A stretch of DNA of 64,000 bases from Candidatus Pantoea formicae (GTDB taxonomy: Bacteria > Pseudomonadota > Gammaproteobacteria > Enterobacterales > Enterobacteriaceae). A program made the translations under genes and the position numbers. The notes under the pieces were generated by a model. It was not told the DNA's origin. It saw only the letters and a program-made list of their open reading frames with translations, and did no database searches. Of this stretch, positions 57,374-64,000 are shown piece after piece; position 1 is the stretch's first letter; every line of letters begins with the position of its first letter. Location of the stretch: positions 17,960 through 81,959 of the forward strand of contig NZ_VWXD01000018.1 in assembly GCF_011752625.1 (NCBI RefSeq), in the 5' to 3' direction.

Positions 57374-57873
57374 TTTTCGTCCTCACTAAGCACCTATATA
57401 AGCATTGCTCAACTTAAGTGCATCATACACTAAATAGCACGAATAGCTAAAGAGATTTCACAATACTGTGATCCTGTTTTTGCGTGTATATGCTTTTTTC
57501 TACCGTTCGGTAAAACCCGCATAACACTGAACCGCCCCGCTGCGGCGCACAACGCTACATGTAGTGCCTCTCTCAGCTGAGAATCATCAAGATATAGTGG
57601 TCCGGCCCTCAGTGCCCGTGCAGGCCGTGTCTGTTGCCCCGCTGCGTCATTCGGTAAGACTCCGGCGCGGGCGAGTTTCCCCCCAATGCGAATTGCCGCT
57701 AGCGGAGTTTTAGTTCTTGACCTTTATAAAAACCTTCGGAAGGATAAATCTTGAGGTTAAATTTGAGTATACCCTAGCGACACCAACGTTTTTCATCTCT
57801 GATCTCGCATATGGAACCACCTATGTGATACCCTTATTTGAAATACCACCTAAATGATTCTTTTGGAGTTCAG
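57374..57873. other. Intergenic region before the recombinase gene, possible res site
   Basis: About 500 bases. The motif TTCGGTAA-A/G-AC occurs at 57505 and 57653, and also at 56835. The last 100 bases before the recombinase contain short inverted elements (for example GTATACCC near 57766 and GGTATTTCAAAT-like 57832-57846) and may form its recombination site, but I cannot define it. Confidence 0.4.
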
Positions 57874-58506
57874 ATGTACGTTTTCGGTTATCTCCGCGCA
57901 TCTACTTCAGAACAGGATGCTACACGAGCAAAGAAAGCACTCAGGGATTTTGCCCTGATGCACAACAAACGTGTTGCCGGCTGGTATGTTGACAATATCT
58001 CGGGGACTACGATGAACCGGCCTGAGCTGCTCCGTCTGCTCGATGACGCAGAGCCAGGTGACGTTATTCTGATTGAACAGGTTGACCGGCTTTCCAGGCT
58101 CGATGATGAAGGGTGGAACATACTGCGTAGGCAGATTGCTGACAAACAGCTGTCAGTCGTCAGCCTCGATCTCCCTACCAGCTACCTTGCCCTGAACAAC
58201 TCAGTGACCGACAGCTTTACACACAGCATGCTTAAAGCCATAAATGCCATGATGCTGGATATGCTGGCCGCTATATCCCGTAAAGACTATGAAGACCGGC
58301 GGCGTCGTCAGGCAGAAGGAATCGTTAAAGCCCGCGAGCAGGGCAGATTCCGGGGAAGGGTAGCGGACCTCGCAAAACATGAGTTGATCCGTAACCTGAG
58401 AATCACTCAGGAGAAATCGATTAACGAAACGGCCCGGCTCGCTGGCGTCTCCCGGGCCACTGTTATTCGTGTTTGCAGACAGGCTGGCCATGAAGGGAAA
58501 TCGTAA
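57874..58506 (+). CDS. Serine recombinase (resolvase/invertase family)
   Basis: 210 residues from ATG 57874 (GGAG six bases ahead). Catalytic Ser10 lies in YLRASTSEQDA, with the conserved arginines in EQVDRLSRLDDEGW; the C-terminus has a helix-turn-helix SINETARLAGVSRATVIRVC. Such enzymes resolve plasmid multimers or invert DNA. TAATG overlap with the next gene indicates a two-gene operon. Confidence 0.95.
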   Translation: MYVFGYLRASTSEQDATRAKKALRDFALMHNKRVAGWYVDNISGTTMNRPELLRLLDDAEPGDVILIEQVDRLSRLDDEGWNILRRQIADKQLSVVSLDLPTSYLALNNSVTDSFTHSMLKAINAMMLDMLAAISRKDYEDRRRRQAEGIVKAREQGRFRGRVADLAKHELIRNLRITQEKSINETARLAGVSRATVIRVCRQAGHEGKS

Positions 58507-59060
58507 TGAGTGCAGACCTGATTATCAGTGAACACCCCGTTCTTGCTACCTGCGGTATTTTCAGCATAGAAAGAGATTACGGGGGATTCGGCGACAGAAT
58601 CTGCACCTTTTCAGTCGCTCTTCGTGAAGGTAAAAACGCGTGGATGAAAATGTCGCTGCGGCATGATTCAGATAAATGGATAGTGATTGTACGAAAGCGT
58701 CCGTTCCTGGATGCCTGGGCCCGCTCCCGACAGGAGCGTCAGCTCTCAACCGGCGATGAGTCCGCCTGGAGAGACGATTATAAATTTCATCATGCTGAAA
58801 AAGGGTTCTCGCACGGGCGTGACAATCCCGTTCAGCTGGCATGGTGCGATGCGCATTATGAAATAGACAGAGGTCTGCCCGTGCTGCATACAGTTTTTAC
58901 AGATGGCATCACGCGCACCATCTGGCTTCTGGCCAACGGCGCCGAAATATTTCCTGTCAGCGTGTCCTCAGAGAAATGCGCCCGTCTTCTTCTCCGGGGC
59001 GCTGGCGACAGAAAGACACAGCCGGTCTCAGTCGCATATCTGAAGTCGCTGTTAATGTAA
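58506..59060 (+). CDS. Hypothetical protein coupled to the recombinase
   Basis: 184 residues. ATG 58506 overlaps the recombinase TAA by one base. Mixed α/β content (LATCGIFSIERDYGGFGDRI, SDKWIVIVRKRPFLDAWARS). No family recognised. The tight coupling suggests that it works with, or is moved together with, the recombinase. Confidence 0.65.
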   Translation: MSADLIISEHPVLATCGIFSIERDYGGFGDRICTFSVALREGKNAWMKMSLRHDSDKWIVIVRKRPFLDAWARSRQERQLSTGDESAWRDDYKFHHAEKGFSHGRDNPVQLAWCDAHYEIDRGLPVLHTVFTDGITRTIWLLANGAEIFPVSVSSEKCARLLLRGAGDRKTQPVSVAYLKSLLM

Positions 59061-59080
59061 CGTTCGGTTGAAACCGGTCA

Positions 59081-59176
59081 TTATTTAAGGACCGGAATAT
59101 CTCGGAGTCGGGTCGTATATCCGGGTGAGAATATTTCGCGTTTCATGCGCTGCGTAGTCTTCACTGGTACAATGTC
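59081..59176 (-). pseudogene. umuC C-terminal remnant
   Basis: Reading leftwards, the last 22 codons from 59146 encode MKREIFSPGYTTRLRDIPVL and a Lys before TAA 59081. This is the end of a UmuC-type polymerase (compare KREMLSPRYTTRLRDIP at 63750). No further UmuC sequence exists to the right beyond about 59176. It is a fossil of a second SOS polymerase gene, cut by a rearrangement. Confidence 0.8.
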
Positions 59177-59200
59177 TTGATCATAGATAGAGGCAGAGAT

Positions 59201-59431
59201 ATGAAAATAACTAAAGAGAAAGTCAAAGTAGCGATGATTTCCGCTGTTTTATTAATTTGGCCTTTTTTGTTCCCCCCACTGGTTGAGCACTTTTATGCTG
59301 ATGAACCCGGCGGTGTTGGGCCATAGCCTTATACCCTGTTTATACCTCTGGTTTATATTATATCAGCTTTCCCCTTTTTGATGGGTTGTTACTACCTGTA
59401 TGATTTAATAAAAACCTGTATACCTAAATGA
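59201..59431 (+). pseudogene. Small two-span membrane gene interrupted by an amber codon
   Basis: From ATG 59201 (GAGGCAGAG ahead) the frame encodes a basic N-terminus and one membrane span, MISAVLLIWPFLFPPLVE, up to TAG 59324-59326. The same frame continues with PYTLFIPLVYIISAFPFLMG and ends at TGA 59429. Both halves are hydrophobic and of one piece (75 residues plus the amber). A nonsense mutation or amber read-through would explain it; a 41-residue peptide alone is also possible. Confidence 0.6.
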
Positions 59432-59535
59432 AGGTGGATAAGCTAAATGTAGTGGCTCAACCCAATGTTTTAATTTCAGTAATAACCAGCAAACACGTTT
59501 CCTACCGGGTTGACCGGCAGCCATGAGCGAGGAGC

Positions 59536-59763
59536 TTACATTGAGGTAATGTTAGCCGACTTCAACACAAGCGCGCCTTGGTGTGCATCGCGGTGACAAT
59601 CTGGACAGAGTGCATTAGCATTTACAAAATGAGTCTTTGGAGTTGCCTCCACTAAAACGGGTACGGTTAATTTATTGCCATAGTCACAGACATAATCGAC
59701 TGGAAATTTTACGGCATAACTTGAAGCAGACAGGCAGAGTATAAGATAGGCGATGCGTTTCAT
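59536..59763 (-). CDS. Small exported protein with an HNH-like CxxC tail
   Basis: 75 residues from ATG 59763. A signal peptide-like start (MKRIAYLILCLSASSYA) is followed by DYVCDYGNKLTVPVLVEATP and NANALCPDCHRDAHQGALVL. LCPDCHRDAHQG looks like the C-terminal part of an HNH nuclease motif, but the first His pair is absent. It may be the tail of a nuclease gene fused to a new start, or a small zinc protein. Uncertain. Confidence 0.5.
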   Translation of the reverse strand: MKRIAYLILCLSASSYAVKFPVDYVCDYGNKLTVPVLVEATPKTHFVNANALCPDCHRDAHQGALVLKSANITSM

Positions 59764-59991
59764 CTCAATTTCCTGTGAGTAATTAGTGATCACTATTTCA
59801 TTAAATTACAGATAAAATAATCTTGCCGAAGCGTATAAACGGAATATCGCTTAGTGACCTGCATCACCATTTCAGAAAGTCTCATTAAAACCTGCTCTTT
59901 TTTTGTACTCTATAGACAATCCCACTATATCTCCCATCAGTTTTTTCTGGTTTACTTATGTAATCGATTTCATAAGCTTAAGGATTAGTCT

Positions 59992-60330
59992 GTGAAAGCA
60001 TCTTATATGAGCACCCTGAATTCGGCCCTACTCAATTATAATATCAATAATGTCAGTAAGATACGCATTGGTCGTGATGATGGAATTACAATTTTCCAAA
60101 ACCTCGAAGGATTAATCGGACTGACTATTGTGATTGAGGGAACAGAAAACAGTCTTGTCCACTTTTACAGAAAGGGTATTAATCGTAGTCATCCCGAGAA
60201 ACTGTATCGATCAAAATGCCTGTACTCAAGACGTGAAAACTTTGAGTATCAAGATTGGCTCTTCCGCACGGTCACGGATGAATTCACCGAGAGCACTGAA
60301 TCACTTGAGCAGCTGTTAAAGAGAGCATAA
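59992..60330 (+). CDS. Hypothetical accessory protein
   Basis: 112 residues from GTG 59992 (AAGGA seven bases ahead). AT-rich gene, α/β pattern (NNVSKIRIGRDDGITIFQNL, EGLIGLTIVIEGTENSLVHF). No family recognised. Lies just left of the repeat interrupted by the IS30 element. Confidence 0.5.
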   Translation: MKASYMSTLNSALLNYNINNVSKIRIGRDDGITIFQNLEGLIGLTIVIEGTENSLVHFYRKGINRSHPEKLYRSKCLYSRRENFEYQDWLFRTVTDEFTESTESLEQLLKRA

Positions 60331-60384
60331 AAAACACCCGCACATGGCGTGATCTGCTCCCGTTCTTCAACATAGATCGTTATT

Positions 60385-60403
60385 AAGAACTTCCGCTTCT
60401 GGC
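60385..60403. repeat. Left half of composite repeat split by the IS30 element
   Basis: AACTTCCGCTTCTGGC before the IS and ACAAAGCGGACTG after it (61629-61641) join into CCGCTT-N8-AAGCGG, the first palindrome of the composite repeat seen elsewhere in 61.6-63.6 kb. The insertion lies in its loop. Confidence 0.75.
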
Positions 60404-61626
60404 TGTGAGTTCAACTGATGGACGCAACACACTTATTGAACCGTTCTGCGGGTGATTCATAGTCTAGCGTTTTTCTCGGTCTTTCGTTGAGCTGTCTGGC
60501 AACGCTGTTTAGTCTGTGCTGACTGTGAACCGATAAGTCAGTTCCTTTTGGAAAATATTGTCTTAGCAACCTGTTCGTATTTTCATTTGAGCCACGTTGC
60601 CAGGGAGATTGAGGATCACAGAAGTAAATCTGGATGTCTGTTGCTACAGTAAACCGGGTGTGGCTGGTCATTTCAGCTCCCCGATCCCAGCTTAATGTTT
60701 TATATAGCTCAACAGGTAATTCCCGGGCTTGTCTGATGAGTGCAGATATAACCGTTATGGTCTTGTTGTCCCTGATTTTGGCTAACATAACAAAGCGGGA
60801 ATGGCGTTCTACGAGGGTGACGATATAGGAGTTTTTCGAGCCCTGGATCAGATCACCTTCCCAGTGACCAGGGATGGCTCTGTCTGAGGCTTCCGGTGGC
60901 CTTTCGCTGATAGGTATCGCATTCGGGATTTTCCCTAATCCTTTCCCTTTAAGTGATGACGTTCGGGATCTACGAACCGCTCTTCCGCTTCTGAGGCATT
61001 GCTGTAGCTCTTTTTTTAATGCCCCCCGGGTTTGTATAAAAAGCGTTTTATAAATCGTTTCGTGTGACACATGCATTTCCTGATTATCCGGATAACAGCG
61101 TTTCAGCCAACCGGCGATCTGTTCCGGCGACCAGTCCTGATGCATCTTCTCTGCAATGATTTTACACAATGTGGGGCTTTCAATTAGCTTGCAAGGTTTT
61201 GGTCTCAGAGCATTTTCCCACGCAGCAGTATCGGCTTTTGCTGCACGGTACTGCTTGGCACCTCCGTGCCTCCTGACCTCGCGGCTAATCGTTGAGGGTG
61301 CTCTTGATAAGTTGGCAGCGATGTCCCTGATACTGAGTTTTGCTACCAATCCTCTGGATATTTCTTCTCTTTCATCAAGCGTAAGCGCTAATCGATGCCG
61401 CTTTCGAACGGGAGGACGGTAGCCACCTGTCTGGTGGATTGTGGGCATGATAGAAGAATGAAATCTGTCGAACATTCTGGCGATATCATGCAGGGAATCA
61501 CCTTGTTTATATCTATCCCAGATAATTGCCTTCTGCTCTGGCGTGTAGTTAATACGAGTTCTTCGTTTCATGGCAACGTCCCCCCCTTGATTAAGGATAG
61601 CGTTGCATCGAGCCATGGAACTCACA
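60404..61626. mobile_element. IS30-family insertion sequence
   Basis: 1223 bases bounded by inverted ends TGTGAGTTC...GAACTCACA, with extended similarity inside (GACGCAAC left, GATGCAAC right). Flanking bases GC on both sides (60402-60403 and 61627-61628) may be a 2-base target duplication. It carries one transposase gene that is intact. Confidence 0.85.
60411..61571 (-). CDS. IS30-family transposase
   Basis: 386 residues from ATG 61571 (GGGGGGG ahead; the upstream in-frame extension lies in the IS end). N-terminal helix-turn-helix region with TPEQKAIIWDRYKQGDSLHD and IRDIAANLSRAPSTISREVR, then the DDE domain: GHWEGDLIQG (first Asp), SWDRGAEMTSH (second Asp) and QRGSNENTNRLLRQYFPKG (Glu). 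No frameshift or stop is present, so the element should be active. Confidence 0.96.
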   Translation of the reverse strand: MKRRTRINYTPEQKAIIWDRYKQGDSLHDIARMFDRFHSSIMPTIHQTGGYRPPVRKRHRLALTLDEREEISRGLVAKLSIRDIAANLSRAPSTISREVRRHGGAKQYRAAKADTAAWENALRPKPCKLIESPTLCKIIAEKMHQDWSPEQIAGWLKRCYPDNQEMHVSHETIYKTLFIQTRGALKKELQQCLRSGRAVRRSRTSSLKGKGLGKIPNAIPISERPPEASDRAIPGHWEGDLIQGSKNSYIVTLVERHSRFVMLAKIRDNKTITVISALIRQARELPVELYKTLSWDRGAEMTSHTRFTVATDIQIYFCDPQSPWQRGSNENTNRLLRQYFPKGTDLSVHSQHRLNSVARQLNERPRKTLDYESPAERFNKCVASIS

Positions 61627-61684
61627 GCACAAAGCGGACTGACGTCAGTCTAATGTCCGCTATGAGCAAACAGCGGACCTTAGA
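61627..61684. repeat. Composite palindromic repeat, copy 1 (right part)
   Basis: After the right half of the first palindrome comes GTCCGCT-N10-AGCGGAC (61656-61679). The full unit, including the part left of the IS, is about 70 bases. It bounds the NTF2-like gene. Confidence 0.7.
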
Positions 61685-61748
61685 CAGCGATTCTAACTCA
61701 GTGTGAAAATGGGATACTGGAAGTCTTAACTAGTCATTAAGCGCACAA

Positions 61749-62084
61749 TCATGGGAAATAGAACCATGCTGTAGAAATGAGGTCGTTTTTAATTTCAAAA
61801 ACAGCGACGCTTTCTAGAGGCTGATCAGATAAACCATATATTAATTCGTGATCAAAAACTTTATTGCCCATTACGATTCTGGAAATGAGTTCCGCTCTAA
61901 GCGCTGGATTATTAAAGCGATTATTCATGTAGAACTCACGTAATGATTCTTTCCCAACTGTTGAAGGACGTTCACTTGGCATACGATAACCTTTGAAATC
62001 ATCTGAAAAGCAGGACATGAATGCTTCAATATCGTGGGCATTGTAGGCTTCAAACTGAGCTTTAACAGGTGAATCGGAAGACAT
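61749..62084 (-). CDS. NTF2/SnoaL-like protein
   Basis: 111 residues. FEAYNAHDIEAFMSCFSDDF, a MPSERPSTVGKESLREFYMN segment and the C-terminal LESVAVFEIKNDLISTAWFY fit the SnoaL/NTF2-like fold of small steroid isomerase-type and unknown enzymes. ATG 62084 with GGGGT ahead. Accessory gene between two composite repeats. Confidence 0.8.
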   Translation of the reverse strand: MSSDSPVKAQFEAYNAHDIEAFMSCFSDDFKGYRMPSERPSTVGKESLREFYMNNRFNNPALRAELISRIVMGNKVFDHELIYGLSDQPLESVAVFEIKNDLISTAWFYFP

Positions 62085-62186
62085 AGTAAGACCCCAAGTG
62101 ATTTTAAATTCATTAATAGTGCATATAAAATCATTTTAATGCCATATTAACAAGTTAAAAGATGAAGTGAGGCAAATTTTGATGCA

Positions 62187-62253
62187 GTCCGTTTGTGGCA
62201 CACAGCAGTCTTCGGCTAACCCAAGGACAGCTATGAGCGAGGAACAGACATCA
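62187..62253. repeat. Composite palindromic repeat, copy 2
   Basis: CAGTCCGTTTGTGGCACACA and AAGGACAGCTATGAGCGAGG correspond to the two parts of the unit; the arms are partly degenerate. It separates the NTF2-like and GNAT genes. Confidence 0.65.
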
Positions 62254-62339
62254 CACTGTTGTCCCATACCCGTTTTGTGTGGATGTATTCCTTTACTGGA
62301 TGCATCATGTTAGTCGCATTCATCCTTCAGGGTATAATC

Positions 62340-62792
62340 ATGATTACAGTAGAGAAATCAGATCCGTTGTCTTCAGAATCCCATCGCTTAATCGAATTGC
62401 TATCCGCAGAACTTGCCACTATTACGGGTGATAACGGCAAAAGCAATTTCGCCGTTGAAACAATGAGTGATGAAAAAGCCGTATGGGCATTAGCGAAGAA
62501 CTCCCAAGGTAGAGTTGTCGGGTGCGGTGCTATACGACCTTTAACGCAAAATATAGCCGAGCTTAAAAGAATGTATTCAGACCGAAGTGAGTCAGGAGTT
62601 GGCAGTGCTTTACTCACTTTTCTTGAAAAATCTGCAAAAGAGATGGGATATACCGAGCTTAGGCTGGAAACCCGACACATCAACCACCGGGCTGTAAATT
62701 TCTACAACAAAAAGGGTTATATCCGTATTGCGAATTACGGCCCATACATAGGTAGGACGGAAGCAGTCTGTTTCTCGAAGACATTACGCTGA
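62340..62792 (+). CDS. GNAT-family N-acetyltransferase
   Basis: 150 residues from ATG 62340 (AGGGT ahead). Motif A lies in RSESGVGSALLTFLEKSAKE (acetyl-CoA loop R-x-x-x-GVG-x-A), followed by ELRLETRHINHRAVNFYNKK and GYIRI typical of RimI-type enzymes. Substrate unknown; many such single genes acetylate small amines or antibiotics. Bounded by composite repeats. Confidence 0.9.
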   Translation: MITVEKSDPLSSESHRLIELLSAELATITGDNGKSNFAVETMSDEKAVWALAKNSQGRVVGCGAIRPLTQNIAELKRMYSDRSESGVGSALLTFLEKSAKEMGYTELRLETRHINHRAVNFYNKKGYIRIANYGPYIGRTEAVCFSKTLR

Positions 62793-62807
62793 TTGTATTA
62801 ATCGGAT

Positions 62808-62885
62808 CTGACGTCTGCTTCTGATACGAAGCGGACAAGCTAAGAGTGGTGACTGTCCGCTGTGAGCGATCAACGGACGTTGTAA
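62808..62885. repeat. Composite palindromic repeat, copy 3
   Basis: GTCTGCTT-N8-AAGCGGAC (62814-62837) and TGTCCG-N14-CGGACG near 62854-62880. Lies between the GNAT gene and the CPCC-type gene. Confidence 0.7.
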
Positions 62886-62948
62886 GCTTTCTTAAGTGGC
62901 TGAGATTTCTCTCAGAAAGTCGCAAATTCATTTTATGTGATTAGAAAA

Positions 62949-63152
62949 TCAGGAGGTTTTAGCTCTACTCTTGAAAATAAAAGATCTAGCTTCTTTTAGA
63001 CTAAGCCTATTAGCTCCGCCTCCAAAATCAGGATCATTGGACTGAACAGGATCATCTTCCCAATGACAGAACGAACATATTTCGTAACGGTCTGGTTCCC
63101 CGATAGTATTATTACCACAACAGATACACGGATAAAGTTCTTTTTCCGACAT
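62949..63152 (-). CDS. CPCC-type cysteine-rich small protein
   Basis: 67 residues from ATG 63152. YPCICCGNNTIGEPDRYEIC, then SFCHWEDDPVQSNDPDFGGG and NRLSLKEAR, the pattern of the Cys_rich_CPCC family (likely zinc ribbon), often found in accessory arrays and beside immunity genes. Function unknown. Confidence 0.85.
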   Translation of the reverse strand: MSEKELYPCICCGNNTIGEPDRYEICSFCHWEDDPVQSNDPDFGGGANRLSLKEARSFIFKSRAKTS

Positions 63153-63202
63153 TGTCAATTCCCGTACTCCTAACGTCTTCACCAATTAATATCAACTTCT
63201 TG

Positions 63203-63256
63203 CAAGCAGTTGTCTTGGGTAATCCTTAGGACAGCTATGAGCAAGAGCGGACCTCG
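63203..63256. repeat. Composite palindromic repeat, copy 4
   Basis: AGGACAGCTATGAGCAAGAG at 63230-63249 matches the second part of copies 1 and 2. The first part is degenerate (CAGTTGTCTTGGGTAATCC). Confidence 0.6.
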
Positions 63257-63265
63257 CAATAATTA

Positions 63266-63526
63266 TTAATCACCTGATTTTATGCCATAATTAATAGGAA
63301 GAGACCTAACGTATTTTTCAATCTCTCCATTGTAATGAGTCGATATACTTTCAAAGATATCAGCTATTTCTTTTCGATTAACTTCATCAAGGGACTGAAG
63401 AGTTCCTGAAATGCTTTCCTGCATCTCAATGGCTACATCAGGATTAATGAGGTTCTCGTCGGTAAATTCGAGTGCGATAGCGATATCAGCAATGGCTCTT
63501 ACTAATTGTATAGATTGTGATGACAT
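63266..63526 (-). CDS. Hypothetical accessory protein
   Basis: 86 residues from ATG 63526 (GAGG five bases ahead). All-helical and acidic (LVRAIADIAIALEFTDENLI, SGTLQSLDEVNRKEIADIFE). Immunity-protein-like in size and charge, but no family recognised. Confidence 0.55.
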   Translation of the reverse strand: MSSQSIQLVRAIADIAIALEFTDENLINPDVAIEMQESISGTLQSLDEVNRKEIADIFESISTHYNGEIEKYVRSLPINYGIKSGD

Positions 63527-63582
63527 ATGAACCTCTTCATAGTTTTTGACTGGATCCCTATGCATCAACTTAACATAAAGTT

Positions 63583-63617
63583 AGCAACGTCCGCTCCTGG
63601 CACACAGCAGCCGTTCA
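63583..63617. repeat. Composite palindromic repeat, copy 5 (first part)
   Basis: AACGTCCGCTCCTGGCACAC with AGCAGCCGTT following. Only the first part of the unit is clear; the region up to the umuC fragment carries no gene. Confidence 0.6.
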
Positions 63618-63749
63618 GATGTAAGGCCTCATGCCAACTAAATCTAATGGGCAGTTTTAGTTGGCGATGGTCAAGTAATCTGCAAACGGTCGTCAAATGC
63701 AAATGGGTAGTCAGGTCAGATGCAATTGCTCAGATAGAAGCACAGATAA

Positions 63750-64000
63750 TCATTTAATGGCCGGGATATCGCGTAGTCGCGTGGTGTACCGTGGGGACAG
63801 CATTTCGCGCTTCATCTGCCAGCTGCTGTCCTGAGCCCCCTGGCCCGCAAACCACACCTTTCCCCGGCCCGAGCGGTTAATGCCGTCCAGCGCCGCCATC
63901 AGCGCGTCAGCGTTGGCGCGCGGCAGCTGCTCGCTGAACATGTCGAACTGCGCCACGCCTGACTGATAAAAATCACCCAGCATGACGCCGGCCTTCGCGT
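63750..64000 (-). CDS. UmuC-type polymerase, C-terminal part (runs off right edge)
   Basis: Reading leftwards from the window edge, KAGVMLGDFYQSGVAQFDMF, KVWFAGQGAQDSSWQMKREM and the end DIPAIK are the C-terminal region of a UmuC-type polymerase (about 83 codons visible). It corresponds to residues from about 345 of the protein at 53716 but is a distinct, diverged copy. Whether the gene is complete cannot be seen. Confidence 0.9.
   Translation of the reverse strand, partial: AKAGVMLGDFYQSGVAQFDMFSEQLPRANADALMAALDGINRSGRGKVWFAGQGAQDSSWQMKREMLSPRYTTRLRDIPAIK

Noticed and set aside
59500..63620. Class 1-type integron cassette array
   Set aside because: No integrase gene, mixed gene orientation and no recognisable attC core pair; described instead as a repeat-bounded array.

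Overview
The window is part of a large conjugative plasmid of an enterobacterium. The order and similarity of the transfer genes (traA-L-E-K-B-V-C, trbI, traW, U, trbC, N, F, trbB, H, G, S, T, D), an F-type nic sequence and an F-type pilin place it in the F-like (MOBF, MPF-F) group. Generally GC-rich coding and the plasmid-borne BluF/BluR regulators suggest Enterobacterales, perhaps Erwiniaceae such as Pantoea or Erwinia; the genus is an inference. No replication initiator, relaxase or resistance gene is visible.

Layout. (1) 1-27198, minus strand: one long tra operon running leftwards from traA to a traD cut by the left edge. Besides the F core it carries an RfaH-type antiterminator gene between traB and traV, a block of five unfamiliar genes between traU and traW (one of them a probable ribbon-helix-helix protein), and several small membrane or P-loop proteins. 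(2) 27199-29596: control region and oriT. A perfect CRP half-site pair lies between traA and a divergent TraY-like gene. traM, TraM-type palindromes and an F-like inverted repeat plus nic follow. (3) 29597-38.8 kb: leading region, entering the recipient first. It holds a transglycosylase, then left-running genes (DUF932, KlcA/ArdB antirestriction, orphan DNA methylase, DUF1380 relatives and unknowns) separated by long GC-rich leaders, several of which are repeated. The leaders may be single-strand promoters. (4) 39.5-49.6 kb: a cluster built around the blue-light receptor BluF and its MerR-type partner BluR. At least eleven small proteins of the YmgA, AriR/YmgB and YcgZ types, on both strands, surround them, with a KGG stress protein. 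In E. coli a single set of these connectors links BluF/BluR to the Rcs system and biofilm matrix control. (5) 50-57.4 kb: an AT-rich DUF4209 gene, an XRE-like protein, an SOS-controlled umuDC-type operon with a 20-codon leader, a ParA/small-ParB partition locus, an EexN lipoprotein, and a probable type I toxin-antitoxin locus of TisB/ZorO/DinQ design. (6) 57.8-64 kb: a serine recombinase, umuC tail fragments, an amber-interrupted membrane gene, an IS30-family element and a string of small accessory genes (NTF2-like, GNAT, CPCC-type) separated by about 70-bp composite palindromic repeats. The IS has landed inside one repeat.

How it fits together: CRP and TraY/TraM-type proteins probably control entry into the tra operon, and the plasmid's own RfaH paralogue probably lets RNA polymerase read through its 25 kb. 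TraS and TraT (and perhaps EexN) give exclusion. Leading-region products protect incoming DNA. Partition, the type I TA locus and error-prone polymerase serve maintenance and stress survival. The BluF cluster is the striking cargo: it could let the plasmid couple light and temperature to the host's biofilm decision.
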